From NCBI RefSeq assembly GCF_029846255.1, contig NZ_JARVWQ010000002.1, forward strand, positions 1,054,001 through 1,118,000: 64,000 nt of DNA, given 5' to 3'. This document shows positions 47,230 through 55,991 of the stretch, piece after piece. Numbering within the stretch: position 1 is the first letter of the stretch; each line of letters begins with the position of its first letter. This DNA is from Amnibacterium sp. CER49. GTDB lineage: Bacteria > Actinomycetota > Actinomycetes > Actinomycetales > Microbacteriaceae. A model generated the notes under the pieces. The model searched no databases, was not told the origin of the DNA, and saw only the letters and a program-made list of their open reading frames with translations. The position numbers and the translations under genes are program-made.

Positions 47230-50200
47230 AGGCGCTGGGGGCGGATCACCTGATCCGCGGCGACGTAGTAGAACGCGGCGTCGATCGCCTCGGGGTCGAG
47301 CCCCTCGCGCACCGCGTACGCGTGGCGGTACAGGGCGAGCTGGAACTGCTTCAGCTCGAGATCGGCGGGTGACGTCGGCGGTGCCCCGGTCTTCCAGTCG
47401 ACGATCTCGATGCGGTCGCCGCGACGGTAGACCGCGTCGAGCTTGCAGACGAGCACGTGCCCCTCGAACGGCACCTGGATCTCGGTCTCGACCTCGAGCG
47501 GCTCGAGCCCGCCCCACTCGCTCGCCTCGAAGCGGCGCCGCAGCTCGTCGAGGCCGACCACGTCGTCGCCGACCTCGGGCTCGACGTCGCGCTCCCCCGC
47601 GAGGGCGTCGACCAGCTCGTCCGCGGCGGCGAGACCGGCGCGCTGCTCGACCCAGGCGTGGAACAGCGTGCCGAGCCGGGTGGCGCGGTACGGGCGCTCC
47701 GGCATCGGGCGGCGGAGCGCGGCGAGCACCGAGGCGGGGTCGTCGATCCAGTCCTTGAAGCGCGACGCGGGGATGCGGTCGGGGATCGTCACGGGCGCGC
47801 CGCCCGCCAGCTGCTCCGCCCGCTCCGCGAGCAGGGCGTCGACCATGCGCAGCCACCGGCCCGCGTCGTCCGGGTCGGCGGCGGCGACCGCGGCGGCCGC
47901 CCGCTCGACCCGCGTCCGCCGCGCTCCGAGCGGGTCGGCGGGCCAGCGGAACCGCTCGGGCGGCGCGCCCTCCGGCCGCTCGTCGGACTCGGGGGCATCG
48001 GGCAGCGGCGCGATGAGGCCCGCGGCGGCGAGCTCGGCGAGGTGGACGGACGGACCCCGGGGCGTGCGCTGCGTGCCCCAGAACGAGCCGGAGAGCAGCA
48101 GCGCGTGACGCGCCCGGGTGACGGCGACGTACGCGAGCCGGCGCTCCTCGGCGAGGAGCATCGCCCCGACCGCGTCCTCGTACCGGCACAGCTCCTGCTT
48201 CAGCTCGCCGCGGTCGGCGAGGCCCCGCCAGCCGAACAGGGGCAGCTCGGCGGCGTCGCCGCGGAACTCCCAGGGCAGCACGCCGGGGGTGAGCCAGCCC
48301 TTGCGCGACTTCGGCTTCGCCGGCAGCTCGTCGTCGACGAGCCGGGGCACGGCGACGAGGTCCCACTCGAGACCCTTCGAGCCGTGGATCGTCAGCACCT
48401 GCACGGTGCCCGCCTCGGGTGGCTCGGTGCGCGGCGACAGGTCCTCCTTCTGCTCCGCCGCCGCGAGCCAGCCGAGGAACCCGCCGAGGGTCGCGCCCTC
48501 GGCGACGGCGAGGTACCCGGACAGCGCCTCGTCGAAGGCCTGCAGCGGCGCGAGCCCGGTACGGCTCTCGTTCGCGAGCACCTCGATGTCGAGCCCGAGG
48601 GCCTCGACCGTGAGCCGGACGAACGCGGGCAGGTCGCCGGACGACCGCCTGCGGAGCTCGGCGAAGAGGCGTCCCGCCGACTTCAGGCGGGGCAGGCCGT
48701 CGGGGCTGAAGCCCGCTTCGAGGCCGTGCCCGTCGTGCGTCGCGAGGAAGTCGAGCGCGTCGACGAGGGAGGCGCTCTCGCCCTCGGCGAAGGAGCGGCC
48801 GAGCACGTCGGACACCTGCTTGTCGAGCCGCTGCTGCGTGAAGTCGCGCTGCTCGAGCCAGCGGGCGAGGCGCTGCAGGGCGACGAGGTCGGCGGGGCCG
48901 ATCCGCCACATCGATCCGGCGAGCAGGCGGACGAGCTCGGCACCGGCCTGCGCGTCGTGCACGACGCGGAGCGCGCTCACGAGGTCGGCCACCTCGGGCT
49001 CCTGCAGCAGGCCGCCCACGCCGAGCACGTGGTACGGCACCTCGTGCCGGCGGAACGCGGCGAGGAACGTCGGCAGCGTGCGCCGGAAGCGCATGAGCAG
49101 CGCCGCGCTCGGCGCCGGACCGTCGGCTCGCAGCGCGTCGGCGAACCAGCGCGCGACGGCGTCGGCCTCGTCGTCGAGGGTCTCGGCGAACACGGTCTCG
49201 ATGGGGCGGTCGGTCGCCGTCGGCGATGCGGTGAGCCGGGGCACCTCGACCCGCGACGCCGCGGCGAGGGGCGCGGCGATGAGGTTCGCGGCGTCGAGGA
49301 TCGCGGTGCCGTTGCGCCAGCTCGTGGAGAGCGCGTAGTCCGCGACCGCGCGGCCGCCGCCGAAGTCGGCGGCGAAGCCCTCGAGGTTCGCCGCCGAGGC
49401 GCCGCGCCAGCCGTAGATCGACTGGTTCGGGTCGCCGACGGCCATGACCGCGCCGCCCTCGAAGAGCCGGGCGAGGAGCCGCGTCTGCACGACCGAGGTG
49501 TCCTGGTACTCGTCGAGCAGCACGACCCGGTAGCGGGCGCGGAAGTCGGCGACGAGCTCGTCGGAGCGGCCCGCGATCTCGAGCGCGAGCGAGACCTGGT
49601 CGGCGTACTGCACCGCCCCCTGCGCGCGCTTGCGCTCGCGGAACGCGGAGACGAGCTCGAGCAGCACCGGCAGGGTCGCCGCGGGTCGCAGCGCCGCGGC
49701 CAGCTCGGTCTCGTGCCGCGCCTTCGTGACGGGCAGGGCGGCGAGGGCGGCGCCGTAGGTCTCGGCGTACGCCCGGACCGCCTGCGGGTCGGCGGCGTGC
49801 TCACCGACGCCGTTCGCGAGGTCGAGCACGAGCTCGGTGAGGCGGTCGACGCCGAGGTCGAGGTCACCGATCGACGGCTCGGTCGCCTCGAGCACGACGC
49901 GGCGCGCGAGCTGCCAGGCGGATGCCTCGCCGAGCACCACGCCGCCCGACTCGCGGCCGATGAGGGCCGCGTGGTCGCGGTAGATGGAGTTCGCGAAGGC
50001 GTTGTAGGTGGAGACGGTCGGCGGGTCGAACGGGTCGTAGCCGTGCGTCAGCCCGGCCGCGTGCAGGCGGCCGACATGGCGGCGGATGCGCTCGGCGAGC
50101 TCGGAGGCGGCACGGCGGGTGAAGGTGAGGCCGAGGATCTGCGGCGCCTCGACGAGCCCGTTCGCGAGCAGCCACAGCACCCGCATCGCCATGGTCTCGG

Positions 50201-50333
50201 TCTTGCCGCTGCCGGCGCCCGCGACGACGAGCGCGGGGCCGAGCGGCGCCTCGATGACGGCCTGCTGCTGCGGCGTCGGGCGGTGCATGCCGAGCCGGTC
50301 GGCGATCAGCGCCGCGGGGATCGGTTCATTCAC
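47148..50333 (-). CDS. adnB: AdnB-like helicase-nuclease subunit
   Basis: Motor/nuclease subunit of the AdnAB double-strand-break resection complex, 1061 residues. UvrD-type helicase with Walker A AGSGKT (40-45), motif II LLDEYQDTSVV, motif III GDPNQSIYGWRGA, and HGSKGLEWDLVAV in the second half. The C-terminal RecB-like nuclease carries its His (LFHAWVEQ) and the Asp and Lys of KLDAVYRRGDRIEIVDWKTG. The GTG overlaps the end of adnA by 8 bases. Gene order adnA-adnB matches Rv3202c-Rv3201c. The 3' end overlaps the pseudokinase gene by 82 bases. Confidence 0.92.
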   Translation of the reverse strand: MNEPIPAALIADRLGMHRPTPQQQAVIEAPLGPALVVAGAGSGKTETMAMRVLWLLANGLVEAPQILGLTFTRRAASELAERIRRHVGRLHAAGLTHGYDPFDPPTVSTYNAFANSIYRDHAALIGRESGGVVLGEASAWQLARRVVLEATEPSIGDLDLGVDRLTELVLDLANGVGEHAADPQAVRAYAETYGAALAALPVTKARHETELAAALRPAATLPVLLELVSAFRERKRAQGAVQYADQVSLALEIAGRSDELVADFRARYRVVLLDEYQDTSVVQTRLLARLFEGGAVMAVGDPNQSIYGWRGASAANLEGFAADFGGGRAVADYALSTSWRNGTAILDAANLIAAPLAAASRVEVPRLTASPTATDRPIETVFAETLDDEADAVARWFADALRADGPAPSAALLMRFRRTLPTFLAAFRRHEVPYHVLGVGGLLQEPEVADLVSALRVVHDAQAGAELVRLLAGSMWRIGPADLVALQRLARWLEQRDFTQQRLDKQVSDVLGRSFAEGESASLVDALDFLATHDGHGLEAGFSPDGLPRLKSAGRLFAELRRRSSGDLPAFVRLTVEALGLDIEVLANESRTGLAPLQAFDEALSGYLAVAEGATLGGFLGWLAAAEQKEDLSPRTEPPEAGTVQVLTIHGSKGLEWDLVAVPRLVDDELPAKPKSRKGWLTPGVLPWEFRGDAAELPLFGWRGLADRGELKQELCRYEDAVGAMLLAEERRLAYVAVTRARHALLLSGSFWGTQRTPRGPSVHLAELAAAGLIAPLPDAPESDERPEGAPPERFRWPADPLGARRTRVERAAAAVAAADPDDAGRWLRMVDALLAERAEQLAGGAPVTIPDRIPASRFKDWIDDPASVLAALRRPMPERPYRATRLGTLFHAWVEQRAGLAAADELVDALAGERDVEPEVGDDVVGLDELRRRFEASEWGGLEPLEVETEIQVPFEGHVLVCKLDAVYRRGDRIEIVDWKTGAPPTSPADLELKQFQLALYRHAYAVREGLDPEAIDAAFYYVAADQVIRPQRLYSADELRERWAAAAGSTSGPVLSSTV

Positions 50334-53300
50334 CGCACACCTCCGGGATCCGCGCGAGCAGGGCCCGGAAGGACGACGACCCGTGCCGCACCTCGGGCTC
50401 GACGAGGCCCTCGAACGTGGCCGCCGCCATGCCTTCGGCGGCCTCGCGCACGCGCAGGCGCATCCGCTCGGCGGCGGCCTCGTCGAGCTCGGTCTGCGGC
50501 ACGAGGGTGTAGCCCTTCTGCGTCTTGCCGCGCACGTAGAGCAGCGCCGCGCCGGCGTGCGGGGCGCCGACCGGGACGCCCTCGACGGCGCCGGTGAGCA
50601 CGGCGAGCTGGTAGAGCCCGAGCTGCGCGTGATCGGCGGCCTCGGCCTTCGTCGCCTGCTTCGACCCCGTCTTCAGGTCGACGACGCGGACCCGGCCGTC
50701 ACGGTCGCGCTCGATGCGGTCGATGGAGCCGTGCACGAGCGCGCGCCCCTCGGCGAACTCGAAGGCGGTCTCGCCGCCGAGCAGCTCGGCCCCGTCGCCG
50801 CGGCGGTCGGCGAGGTAGCGGGCGATGGCGCGGGTCATGCGCTCGGCGAGGCGCCGCTCCTTCGCGCCGATCCAGTCGGCCTCGAAGTCGAGCTCGTTCC
50901 AGCGGCCCTCGAGCGCCGCGAGCAGCTCTGCCTCGCCCGCCGTGCCCGCGTGCTCGAGGATCGCGTGGAGCATCGTGCCGATCGCCCCGGCGAGCAGCGG
51001 CTCGCCACCGGCGACCCGGTCGACGAACCAGTCGACGGGCGAGCGCTCGAACTGCTCGAGCTTCGACGGCGACACCCGCACGGGCTCGGCCGGGTCGGCG
51101 ACGAGCGGTGCGGTGGTCGACGCCGCCGCGAGGCCGTGCCAGGTGGCGGGCGCGGCTCCGGCGACGCCCTCTCGAGCGAGGCGGGCGAGCGCGGCGGCCG
51201 CCTCGTGCCGCTCGTCGTCGGGGCCGGCGACGAGGGTGCGGCGCAGGGCGCCGACGAGCGGGCGGAGCGCGTTCGGCGCCTGCCGCCCGGGCGCCACCCG
51301 GAGCCGCTCGGGCACGAGGCTGAGCAGCACGCTCGGCGACTCCTCGTCGTTCGCGACGGCGGCGAGGACCAGGCGCCGCCTGGCGCGGGACGCGGCGAGG
51401 GCGAAGAGGCGCAGCTCGTCCGACAGCGCGGCGCGGCGCTCGTCGGCGAAGCCGAGCGGCGCGTCGCCCGCGCCGAGCGTGCGCACGAGGTCGCCGACGC
51501 CGAGCAGCGAGCCGCGGGGCCGCAGGTTCGGCCAGAGGCCGTCCTGCAGGCCGGCGATCACGACCGTGTCGAAGTCGAGGCCGGCGACCGCGCTCGGGGT
51601 GGCGACGAGCACGCCGTCGCGCATGCCGCGGGGGGCGAGCGTGTCGTCGGCGACCTGCGCCTCGCGCTGCGCGGCGACGAACCCCGAGGCCGGGTCGTTC
51701 GGCGACCGCTCGGCGGCGCGCGCCGCCGCGGTGAACAGCGCGACGACGCCGTCCAGGTCGCGTCCGGCTTCGGCGGCGCCGATGCCGCTGCCGAGCGCCC
51801 GGTCGCGCCACGGTCCGGCGAGCCCGCTGCGCTCCCAGACGAGCCAGAGCAGCTCCTCGGCGGAGGCGCCGTCCGCGGCACGGGCGCGGACCTGGGCGAG
51901 GGTCTCGGCGAGCCGCGCCGCGCGCCGGCCGAACGCCGCGTCGATCGTGGCGAGCCGGCCCGGCGCGGCGAGCGCCTCGACGAGCAGCTCGCCCGCTGAG
52001 CGTGTGCCGCCGCCCGCGACCTCCTCGACGCGGAGCGCGAGCCGCAGGCGCCGGAGCGTGAGGCGGTCGAGGCCGCCGAACGGCCCCGTGAGCAGGTCGA
52101 CCGCGCTCTCGGGCGTGAGCTCCTGCACCCCGATGCCGGCGGCCACGACGTCGAGCAGGGCGCGGGGCGCCCGCTCGGCGGCGACCGGCAGGCCGGGGTT
52201 CGCGGTCGACGCGGGGACGCCGGAGGCCTCGAGGGCGCGTGCGAGCGGCTCGGCGAGCGCTCCGGAGCGCACGACGACGGCCATCTCGGCGAAGGGCACG
52301 CGGCGCTCGAGGTGCGCATCGCGGAGCAGGTGCGCGATCGAGACCGCGAGCTCGCCCGCCCCGGCGGCCTCGAGCGCGGCGACGGGCTCGCCGCCCGGCT
52401 CGCGCGCGGCGGCCTCGCGCTGCGGCCCCGCGAGGGCCGTGCCGATGCGCTCCGTGACGGTGGAGACGAACGCGCGGAGGGCGGCCGGGTGGCGGTGCAC
52501 CGTGTCGAGCCGGAGCCGGGAGGCCTGGACGCCGACGCGCTCGCCGAACCGGCCGAGCAGGTCGGGCTCGCCGCCGCGGAAGGTGTCGGCGGCGACGTCG
52601 GGGTCGCCGAACGCGACGATCGCGACACCGCGGGCGGCGAGCGCGTTCAGCAGCCCGACCGTGCCCTCGCCCGTGTCCTGCAGGTCGTCGACGACGAGCA
52701 GGCGCAGCCGGTCGGCGACCTCGCCCGCGGCGCCCCGGTCGATCGCGGCCGCCGCGAGCGCCGCGAGCTCGGCCGAGTCGTAGGCCTCCGGATGCACCTC
52801 GGGCAGCACCCGCAGGTACTCGTCCCAGAAGCCGGCCGCGGCGACCCAGGCCGGCCGGCCGCGCTCGCGGCCGAGGCCGGCGAGCCCCTCGGGGTCGAGG
52901 CCGCGCTCGGTCGCGCGGGCGAAGAGCTCGCGCAGCTCGCTGCGGAACCCCGGCAGCCCCCGCACGTCGGGCCCGAGCCGCTCGGGCCAGACGACCTCGG
53001 ACCCCTCGAGCAGCTGCGCGATCAGCGCGTCCTGCTCGCCGCCCGCGAGCAGGACCGGCGGCTCGCGGGACTCGAGCGCAGCCGCCCGGCGGGCGATGTC
53101 GAACGCGAGGGACGCCGGCGTGCGAGCGAGCGGCCCGGTGCTCGGCAGGCCGAGCCGGAGCAGCAGCCGGTCGCGCAGCCTGGCCGCCTGCGGGCGCCGC
53201 GGCGCGAGCAGGAGCACCTCCTGCGGGGCGAGCCCCTGCTCGAGCACGCGCCGGGCGACGAGCTCGACCGCGGTCGTGGTCTTGCCCGTGCCGGGTGCGC

Positions 53301-53397
53301 CGAGCACGACCGCGCTCGCGCCGACCGGCACCTCGAGCACCGCGCGCTGACTCGCGTCGAGCACCTGGCTCGCATCGACGATCGGGCGGGACTCCAC
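50326..53397 (-). CDS. adnA: AdnA-like helicase-nuclease subunit
   Basis: Second subunit of AdnAB, 1023 residues. Walker A GAPGTGKT (33-40); motif II is VVDDLQDTGEG, with Asp in place of the usual catalytic Glu, so ATPase activity may be weak. The C-terminal RecB nuclease has the His (IGTMLHAILEH), the Glu/Asp (GETAFEF, HGSIDRIERD) and the Asp-Lys pair of RVVDLKTGSK, all intact. The start at the GTG of VESRPIVDAS is supported by a TAGCCT box (53406-53411) 8 bases upstream, implying a leaderless adnAB mRNA. Confidence 0.9.
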   Translation of the reverse strand: MESRPIVDASQVLDASQRAVLEVPVGASAVVLGAPGTGKTTTAVELVARRVLEQGLAPQEVLLLAPRRPQAARLRDRLLLRLGLPSTGPLARTPASLAFDIARRAAALESREPPVLLAGGEQDALIAQLLEGSEVVWPERLGPDVRGLPGFRSELRELFARATERGLDPEGLAGLGRERGRPAWVAAAGFWDEYLRVLPEVHPEAYDSAELAALAAAAIDRGAAGEVADRLRLLVVDDLQDTGEGTVGLLNALAARGVAIVAFGDPDVAADTFRGGEPDLLGRFGERVGVQASRLRLDTVHRHPAALRAFVSTVTERIGTALAGPQREAAAREPGGEPVAALEAAGAGELAVSIAHLLRDAHLERRVPFAEMAVVVRSGALAEPLARALEASGVPASTANPGLPVAAERAPRALLDVVAAGIGVQELTPESAVDLLTGPFGGLDRLTLRRLRLALRVEEVAGGGTRSAGELLVEALAAPGRLATIDAAFGRRAARLAETLAQVRARAADGASAEELLWLVWERSGLAGPWRDRALGSGIGAAEAGRDLDGVVALFTAAARAAERSPNDPASGFVAAQREAQVADDTLAPRGMRDGVLVATPSAVAGLDFDTVVIAGLQDGLWPNLRPRGSLLGVGDLVRTLGAGDAPLGFADERRAALSDELRLFALAASRARRRLVLAAVANDEESPSVLLSLVPERLRVAPGRQAPNALRPLVGALRRTLVAGPDDERHEAAAALARLAREGVAGAAPATWHGLAAASTTAPLVADPAEPVRVSPSKLEQFERSPVDWFVDRVAGGEPLLAGAIGTMLHAILEHAGTAGEAELLAALEGRWNELDFEADWIGAKERRLAERMTRAIARYLADRRGDGAELLGGETAFEFAEGRALVHGSIDRIERDRDGRVRVVDLKTGSKQATKAEAADHAQLGLYQLAVLTGAVEGVPVGAPHAGAALLYVRGKTQKGYTLVPQTELDEAAAERMRLRVREAAEGMAAATFEGLVEPEVRHGSSSFRALLARIPEVCGE

Positions 53398-53405
53398 GAA
53401 CCGGG

Positions 53406-53411
53406 AGGCTA
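53406..53411 (-). promoter_or_regulatory. -10 box (TAGCCT) of the adnAB operon
   Basis: On the minus strand TAGCCT lies 8 bases before the GTG of adnA. No Shine-Dalgarno is present. Confidence 0.55.
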
Positions 53412-53490
53412 GGAGCGGGCTCCGACACCGGCCGCCCGATAATGGGTGCGTGTCGCGATCCGGTTCGCGGCGCAGAGAAGGAGGAGCGCC

Positions 53491-53715
53491 ATGGAGGTGC
53501 GCATCGGCATCCAGAACTCGCCCCGCGAGCTCGGGTTCGAGAGCAGCGAGACGCCCGCCGCCGTGCAGCAGAAGGTCGCCGAGGCCATCGAGAACGGCTC
53601 GTCGCACCTCACGCTCACCGACGAGGGCGGCCGGCTCTACATCGTGCCGACGGCCTCGCTCGCCTACGTCGAGGTCGGCAGCGAGAAGACCCGCCGGGTC
53701 GGCTTCGTCGCCTGA
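53491..53715 (+). CDS. DUF3107 family protein
   Basis: A 74-residue actinobacterial protein of the DUF3107 family (Rv3208A/TB9.4-like), function unknown. It begins VRIGIQNSPREL and has GGRLYIVPTASLAYVEVG in the second half, a beta-rich small fold. A strong Shine-Dalgarno (AAGGAGGAG) precedes the ATG. It stands divergent from adnA, as a short, highly expressed gene. Confidence 0.9.
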   Translation: MEVRIGIQNSPRELGFESSETPAAVQQKVAEAIENGSSHLTLTDEGGRLYIVPTASLAYVEVGSEKTRRVGFVA

Positions 53716-53716
53716 C

Positions 53717-54037
53717 GTGTCGCTGCTCGTCGCCGTCCTGATCGGACTCGCACTCGGTCTCGTCGCCCGCGCGGTCGTGCCGGGCAAGGCGCTGCAGGGC
53801 TACGCGCTGCTGCCGGCGATCGGCGGCTCGGCCGCCTCGATCGTCTGCGTCGTGCTGACCTGGGCCGGGGTGCGCCCCGACCCGCTCGTCGTGCTCGTCT
53901 CGGGCGTCGCAGCGCTGCTGTCGGTCGCGGCGGCGGGCGTGCTCGTCGGCCGCTCCCGGCGCCGTGCGGACGACGCCCTGTTCGCCGCCGTGTCGAAGGG
54001 CGGCGCGGCGGTGCCCGCCCGGCCGGAGCGCGCCTAG
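53717..54037 (+). CDS. Hypothetical membrane protein
   Basis: A 106-residue protein with three hydrophobic helices (about 2-20, 31-50 and 56-77), a GKALQGYALLPAIGGSAAS hairpin between the first two, and a basic tail (GRSRRRADD). No known family is recognised. It starts 1 base after the DUF3107 stop and is co-transcribed with it. Its TAG shares a CTAG with the opposite flavin oxidoreductase gene. Confidence 0.7.
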   Translation: MSLLVAVLIGLALGLVARAVVPGKALQGYALLPAIGGSAASIVCVVLTWAGVRPDPLVVLVSGVAALLSVAAAGVLVGRSRRRADDALFAAVSKGGAAVPARPERA

Positions 54038-55083
54038 GCCGCCGGCGCCGCGGGCTCCGCGAGCAGCTCGCGCACGCGCGGCACCACCAGGGTGCCGTAG
54101 CGCTCGATCGAGCGCACCATCGTCGCGTGCGGCAGCGGACCCGCCGAGTACTTGAGGTCGAACCGGCCGACACGCAAGATCCGCACCGTCCGCGCGATCT
54201 TCGCGGCGACGGTCTCCGGCGAGCCCACGTAGAGCGAGCCGTGCTCGACCTCGCCCTCGAACTCCTCACGCGTCATCGGCGCCCAGCCCCGGTCGCGTCC
54301 GATGCGGTCGCGCATGACCCGGTAGTCGGCGAAGAACTCCTCACGGGCCTGCTCGTCGGTCTCGCCCACGTGGCCCGGGGAGTGCACGCCGACGGGCAGC
54401 TGCGGCAGGTCGAGCCGGTCGAGCGCCTGCCGGTAGAGCTGCACGTAGGGCGCGAACCGGGCCGCGTCGCCGCCGATGATCGCGAGCATCATCGGCAGGC
54501 CGTACTGCGCGGCGCGCACCACCGACTCGGGGCTGCCGCCGACGCCGATCCAGGTGCGCAGGGGCCCGTGCTCGGGGCGTGGGAACACCTCCTGGCCGGT
54601 GAGGCCCGGGCGGACGGTGCCCGACCACGTGACCGGGCCGCCCTGCCGGAGGTGCGCGAAGAGGTCGAGCTTCTCGGTGAACAGCCGCTCGTAGTCGGCG
54701 AGGTCGTACCCGAACAGCGGGAACGACTCGGTGAACGAGCCGCGCCCCAGCGTGAGCTCGGCGCGGCCGCTCGAGATCGCGTCGAGCGTCGCGAACCGCT
54801 GGTGCACCCGCACCGGGTCGTCGGAGCTCAGCACGGTGACGGCCGAGCCGAGCCGGATCCGCGAGGTGCGCGCCGCGATCGCCGCCAGCACGACGTCCGG
54901 GGCGCTGATCGCGAAGTCCTCGCGGTGGTGCTCCCCCAGCCCGATCGCGTCGAGGCCGGACTCCTCGGCGACGACGCCCTCCTCGACGACGTCGCGGATC
55001 ACCTGCGCCTCGCTCGAGGGGGCGCCGTCGCGCGCCCGGGTCACGTCGCCGAAGGTGTCGATGCCGAACTCGATGCCGTCCAT
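54034..55083 (-). CDS. LLM-class flavin-dependent oxidoreductase (luciferase-like)
   Basis: A 349-residue bacterial-luciferase-like monooxygenase or F420/FMN-dependent enzyme. Family parts include GLGEHHREDFAISAP, the SGRAELTLGRGSFTESFPLFGYDLADY stretch typical of the alkanal monooxygenase subgroup, and YVGSPETVAAKIAR. The real start is the ATG of MDGIEFGIDTFGD with AGGAGG 10 bases upstream; a longer open frame upstream is not coding. Cofactor (FMN or F420) not determinable here. Confidence 0.88.
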   Translation of the reverse strand: MDGIEFGIDTFGDVTRARDGAPSSEAQVIRDVVEEGVVAEESGLDAIGLGEHHREDFAISAPDVVLAAIAARTSRIRLGSAVTVLSSDDPVRVHQRFATLDAISSGRAELTLGRGSFTESFPLFGYDLADYERLFTEKLDLFAHLRQGGPVTWSGTVRPGLTGQEVFPRPEHGPLRTWIGVGGSPESVVRAAQYGLPMMLAIIGGDAARFAPYVQLYRQALDRLDLPQLPVGVHSPGHVGETDEQAREEFFADYRVMRDRIGRDRGWAPMTREEFEGEVEHGSLYVGSPETVAAKIARTVRILRVGRFDLKYSAGPLPHATMVRSIERYGTLVVPRVRELLAEPAAPAA

Positions 55084-55106
55084 GGCGGAACGCCTCCTGC
55101 TGTGGC

Positions 55107-55832
55107 TCAGGCCGTGAGCCCGAGCCCGTCCATGCGGCGCGTGTGCGCCGCGATCAGCTCCGTGAGCACCGGCTCGACACGGCGCTCGTCCGTCGTGGCG
55201 GGCACGCCGGAGGTGTCGCGGGCGGCGCCGAGGGCGCTCCGGGCGAGCAGCAGCGTGTCGCCGACGAGGCGCCGGCCCCACAGGGCGAGCCGGCTGGTCG
55301 TCCGCCGGTCCTGCGCGATCGCGTCGGCGAGCAGCCCCGCGAGCACCTCGTGGCCGATGTCGCGCCGCAGCAGCGCCGGGTAGCGCTCGCCGTCGCGGCC
55401 GGGGAGCCCCGCCCCGAGCTGGGCGAAGAAGTCGTCGAGGATGCCGGTCGCGAGGTGCAGGGTGAGCACCGCCTCGATCCACGCCGTCTCGCCGAGCCGG
55501 CGCCAGTAGCGGTCGATCTCGTCGGTGTAGGGCTGCATCGCCGTGGCGCCGTCGACGCCGTGGTCCTCGAGCATCGTGACGATCGAGGTGTGCCGCTCGA
55601 GGAGCGCTGCAGCGATGCGGGTGATCGCCTCGCGGTCCTTCAGCTCCGTCGCCCGTCCGGCGAGCGTCGTCGCGAACTCGAAGAGCGACAGCTGCAGGTA
55701 GGCCGTGCGGCCGAGCAGGGCGACGGGCTCGGGCCGCAGGTCGCCGAGGGGCAGCCGGTCGACGCGCTGCTCGCGGCGTCTCCGGCTCCGGAACGCCTGC
55801 GGGCGCGGACGCCCCCGTCCCGGCCAGATCAC
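55107..55832 (-). CDS. Ferritin-like fold protein (MiaE-like)
   Basis: A 241-residue helical protein related to the ferritin-like family next to RhlE in actinobacteria (Rv3210c-like). Conserved parts are LSLFEFATTLAGRATEL, HTSIVTMLEDHG and HLATGILDDFFAQLG with DIGHEVLAGLL. The Glu/His that would bind a di-iron site are only partly apparent, so enzymatic activity is uncertain. The GTG start is supported by a TATGCT box 6 bases upstream (55839-55844). Divergent from the DEAD-box gene. Confidence 0.8.
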   Translation of the reverse strand: MIWPGRGRPRPQAFRSRRRREQRVDRLPLGDLRPEPVALLGRTAYLQLSLFEFATTLAGRATELKDREAITRIAAALLERHTSIVTMLEDHGVDGATAMQPYTDEIDRYWRRLGETAWIEAVLTLHLATGILDDFFAQLGAGLPGRDGERYPALLRRDIGHEVLAGLLADAIAQDRRTTSRLALWGRRLVGDTLLLARSALGAARDTSGVPATTDERRVEPVLTELIAAHTRRMDGLGLTA

Positions 55833-55838
55833 CGCATC

Positions 55839-55844
55839 AGCATA
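55839..55844 (-). promoter_or_regulatory. -10 box (TATGCT) for a leaderless transcript
   Basis: On the minus strand TATGCT lies 6 bases before the GTG of the ferritin-like gene. Confidence 0.6.
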
Positions 55845-55855
55845 TTGGCAGCCGG

Positions 55856-55861
55856 TAGACT
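55856..55861 (+). promoter_or_regulatory. Possible -10 box (TAGACT) of the DEAD-box helicase gene
   Basis: TAGACT faces right in the 159-base divergent gap and would give a leader of about 125 nt before the TTG start. A cold- or autoregulated leader would fit, but no -35 is clear. Confidence 0.35.
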
Positions 55862-55991
55862 CCCGCCCGGCGCCGCCGAGGAGCGGTGCCGCTCGCGCCG
55901 GTCACGACGTCTCTCGGCGCGTATCCGCGGCCGGCATCCCGCCGCCGCTCGCCGCTGGAGCCCCTTCAGCACGACCGATCGGCACATCTTC

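Noticed and set aside
47457-50597. A 1046-codon open frame on the plus strand opposite adnB.
   Set aside because: Sequence is low-complexity (long R/E/G/A runs) with no domain, while the minus strand encodes a complete helicase-nuclease.
54034-55482. A 482-residue version of the flavin oxidoreductase.
   Set aside because: The upstream 130 codons are Arg/Ala/Pro-rich antisense to the ferritin-like gene, and a Shine-Dalgarno marks the internal ATG at 55083.
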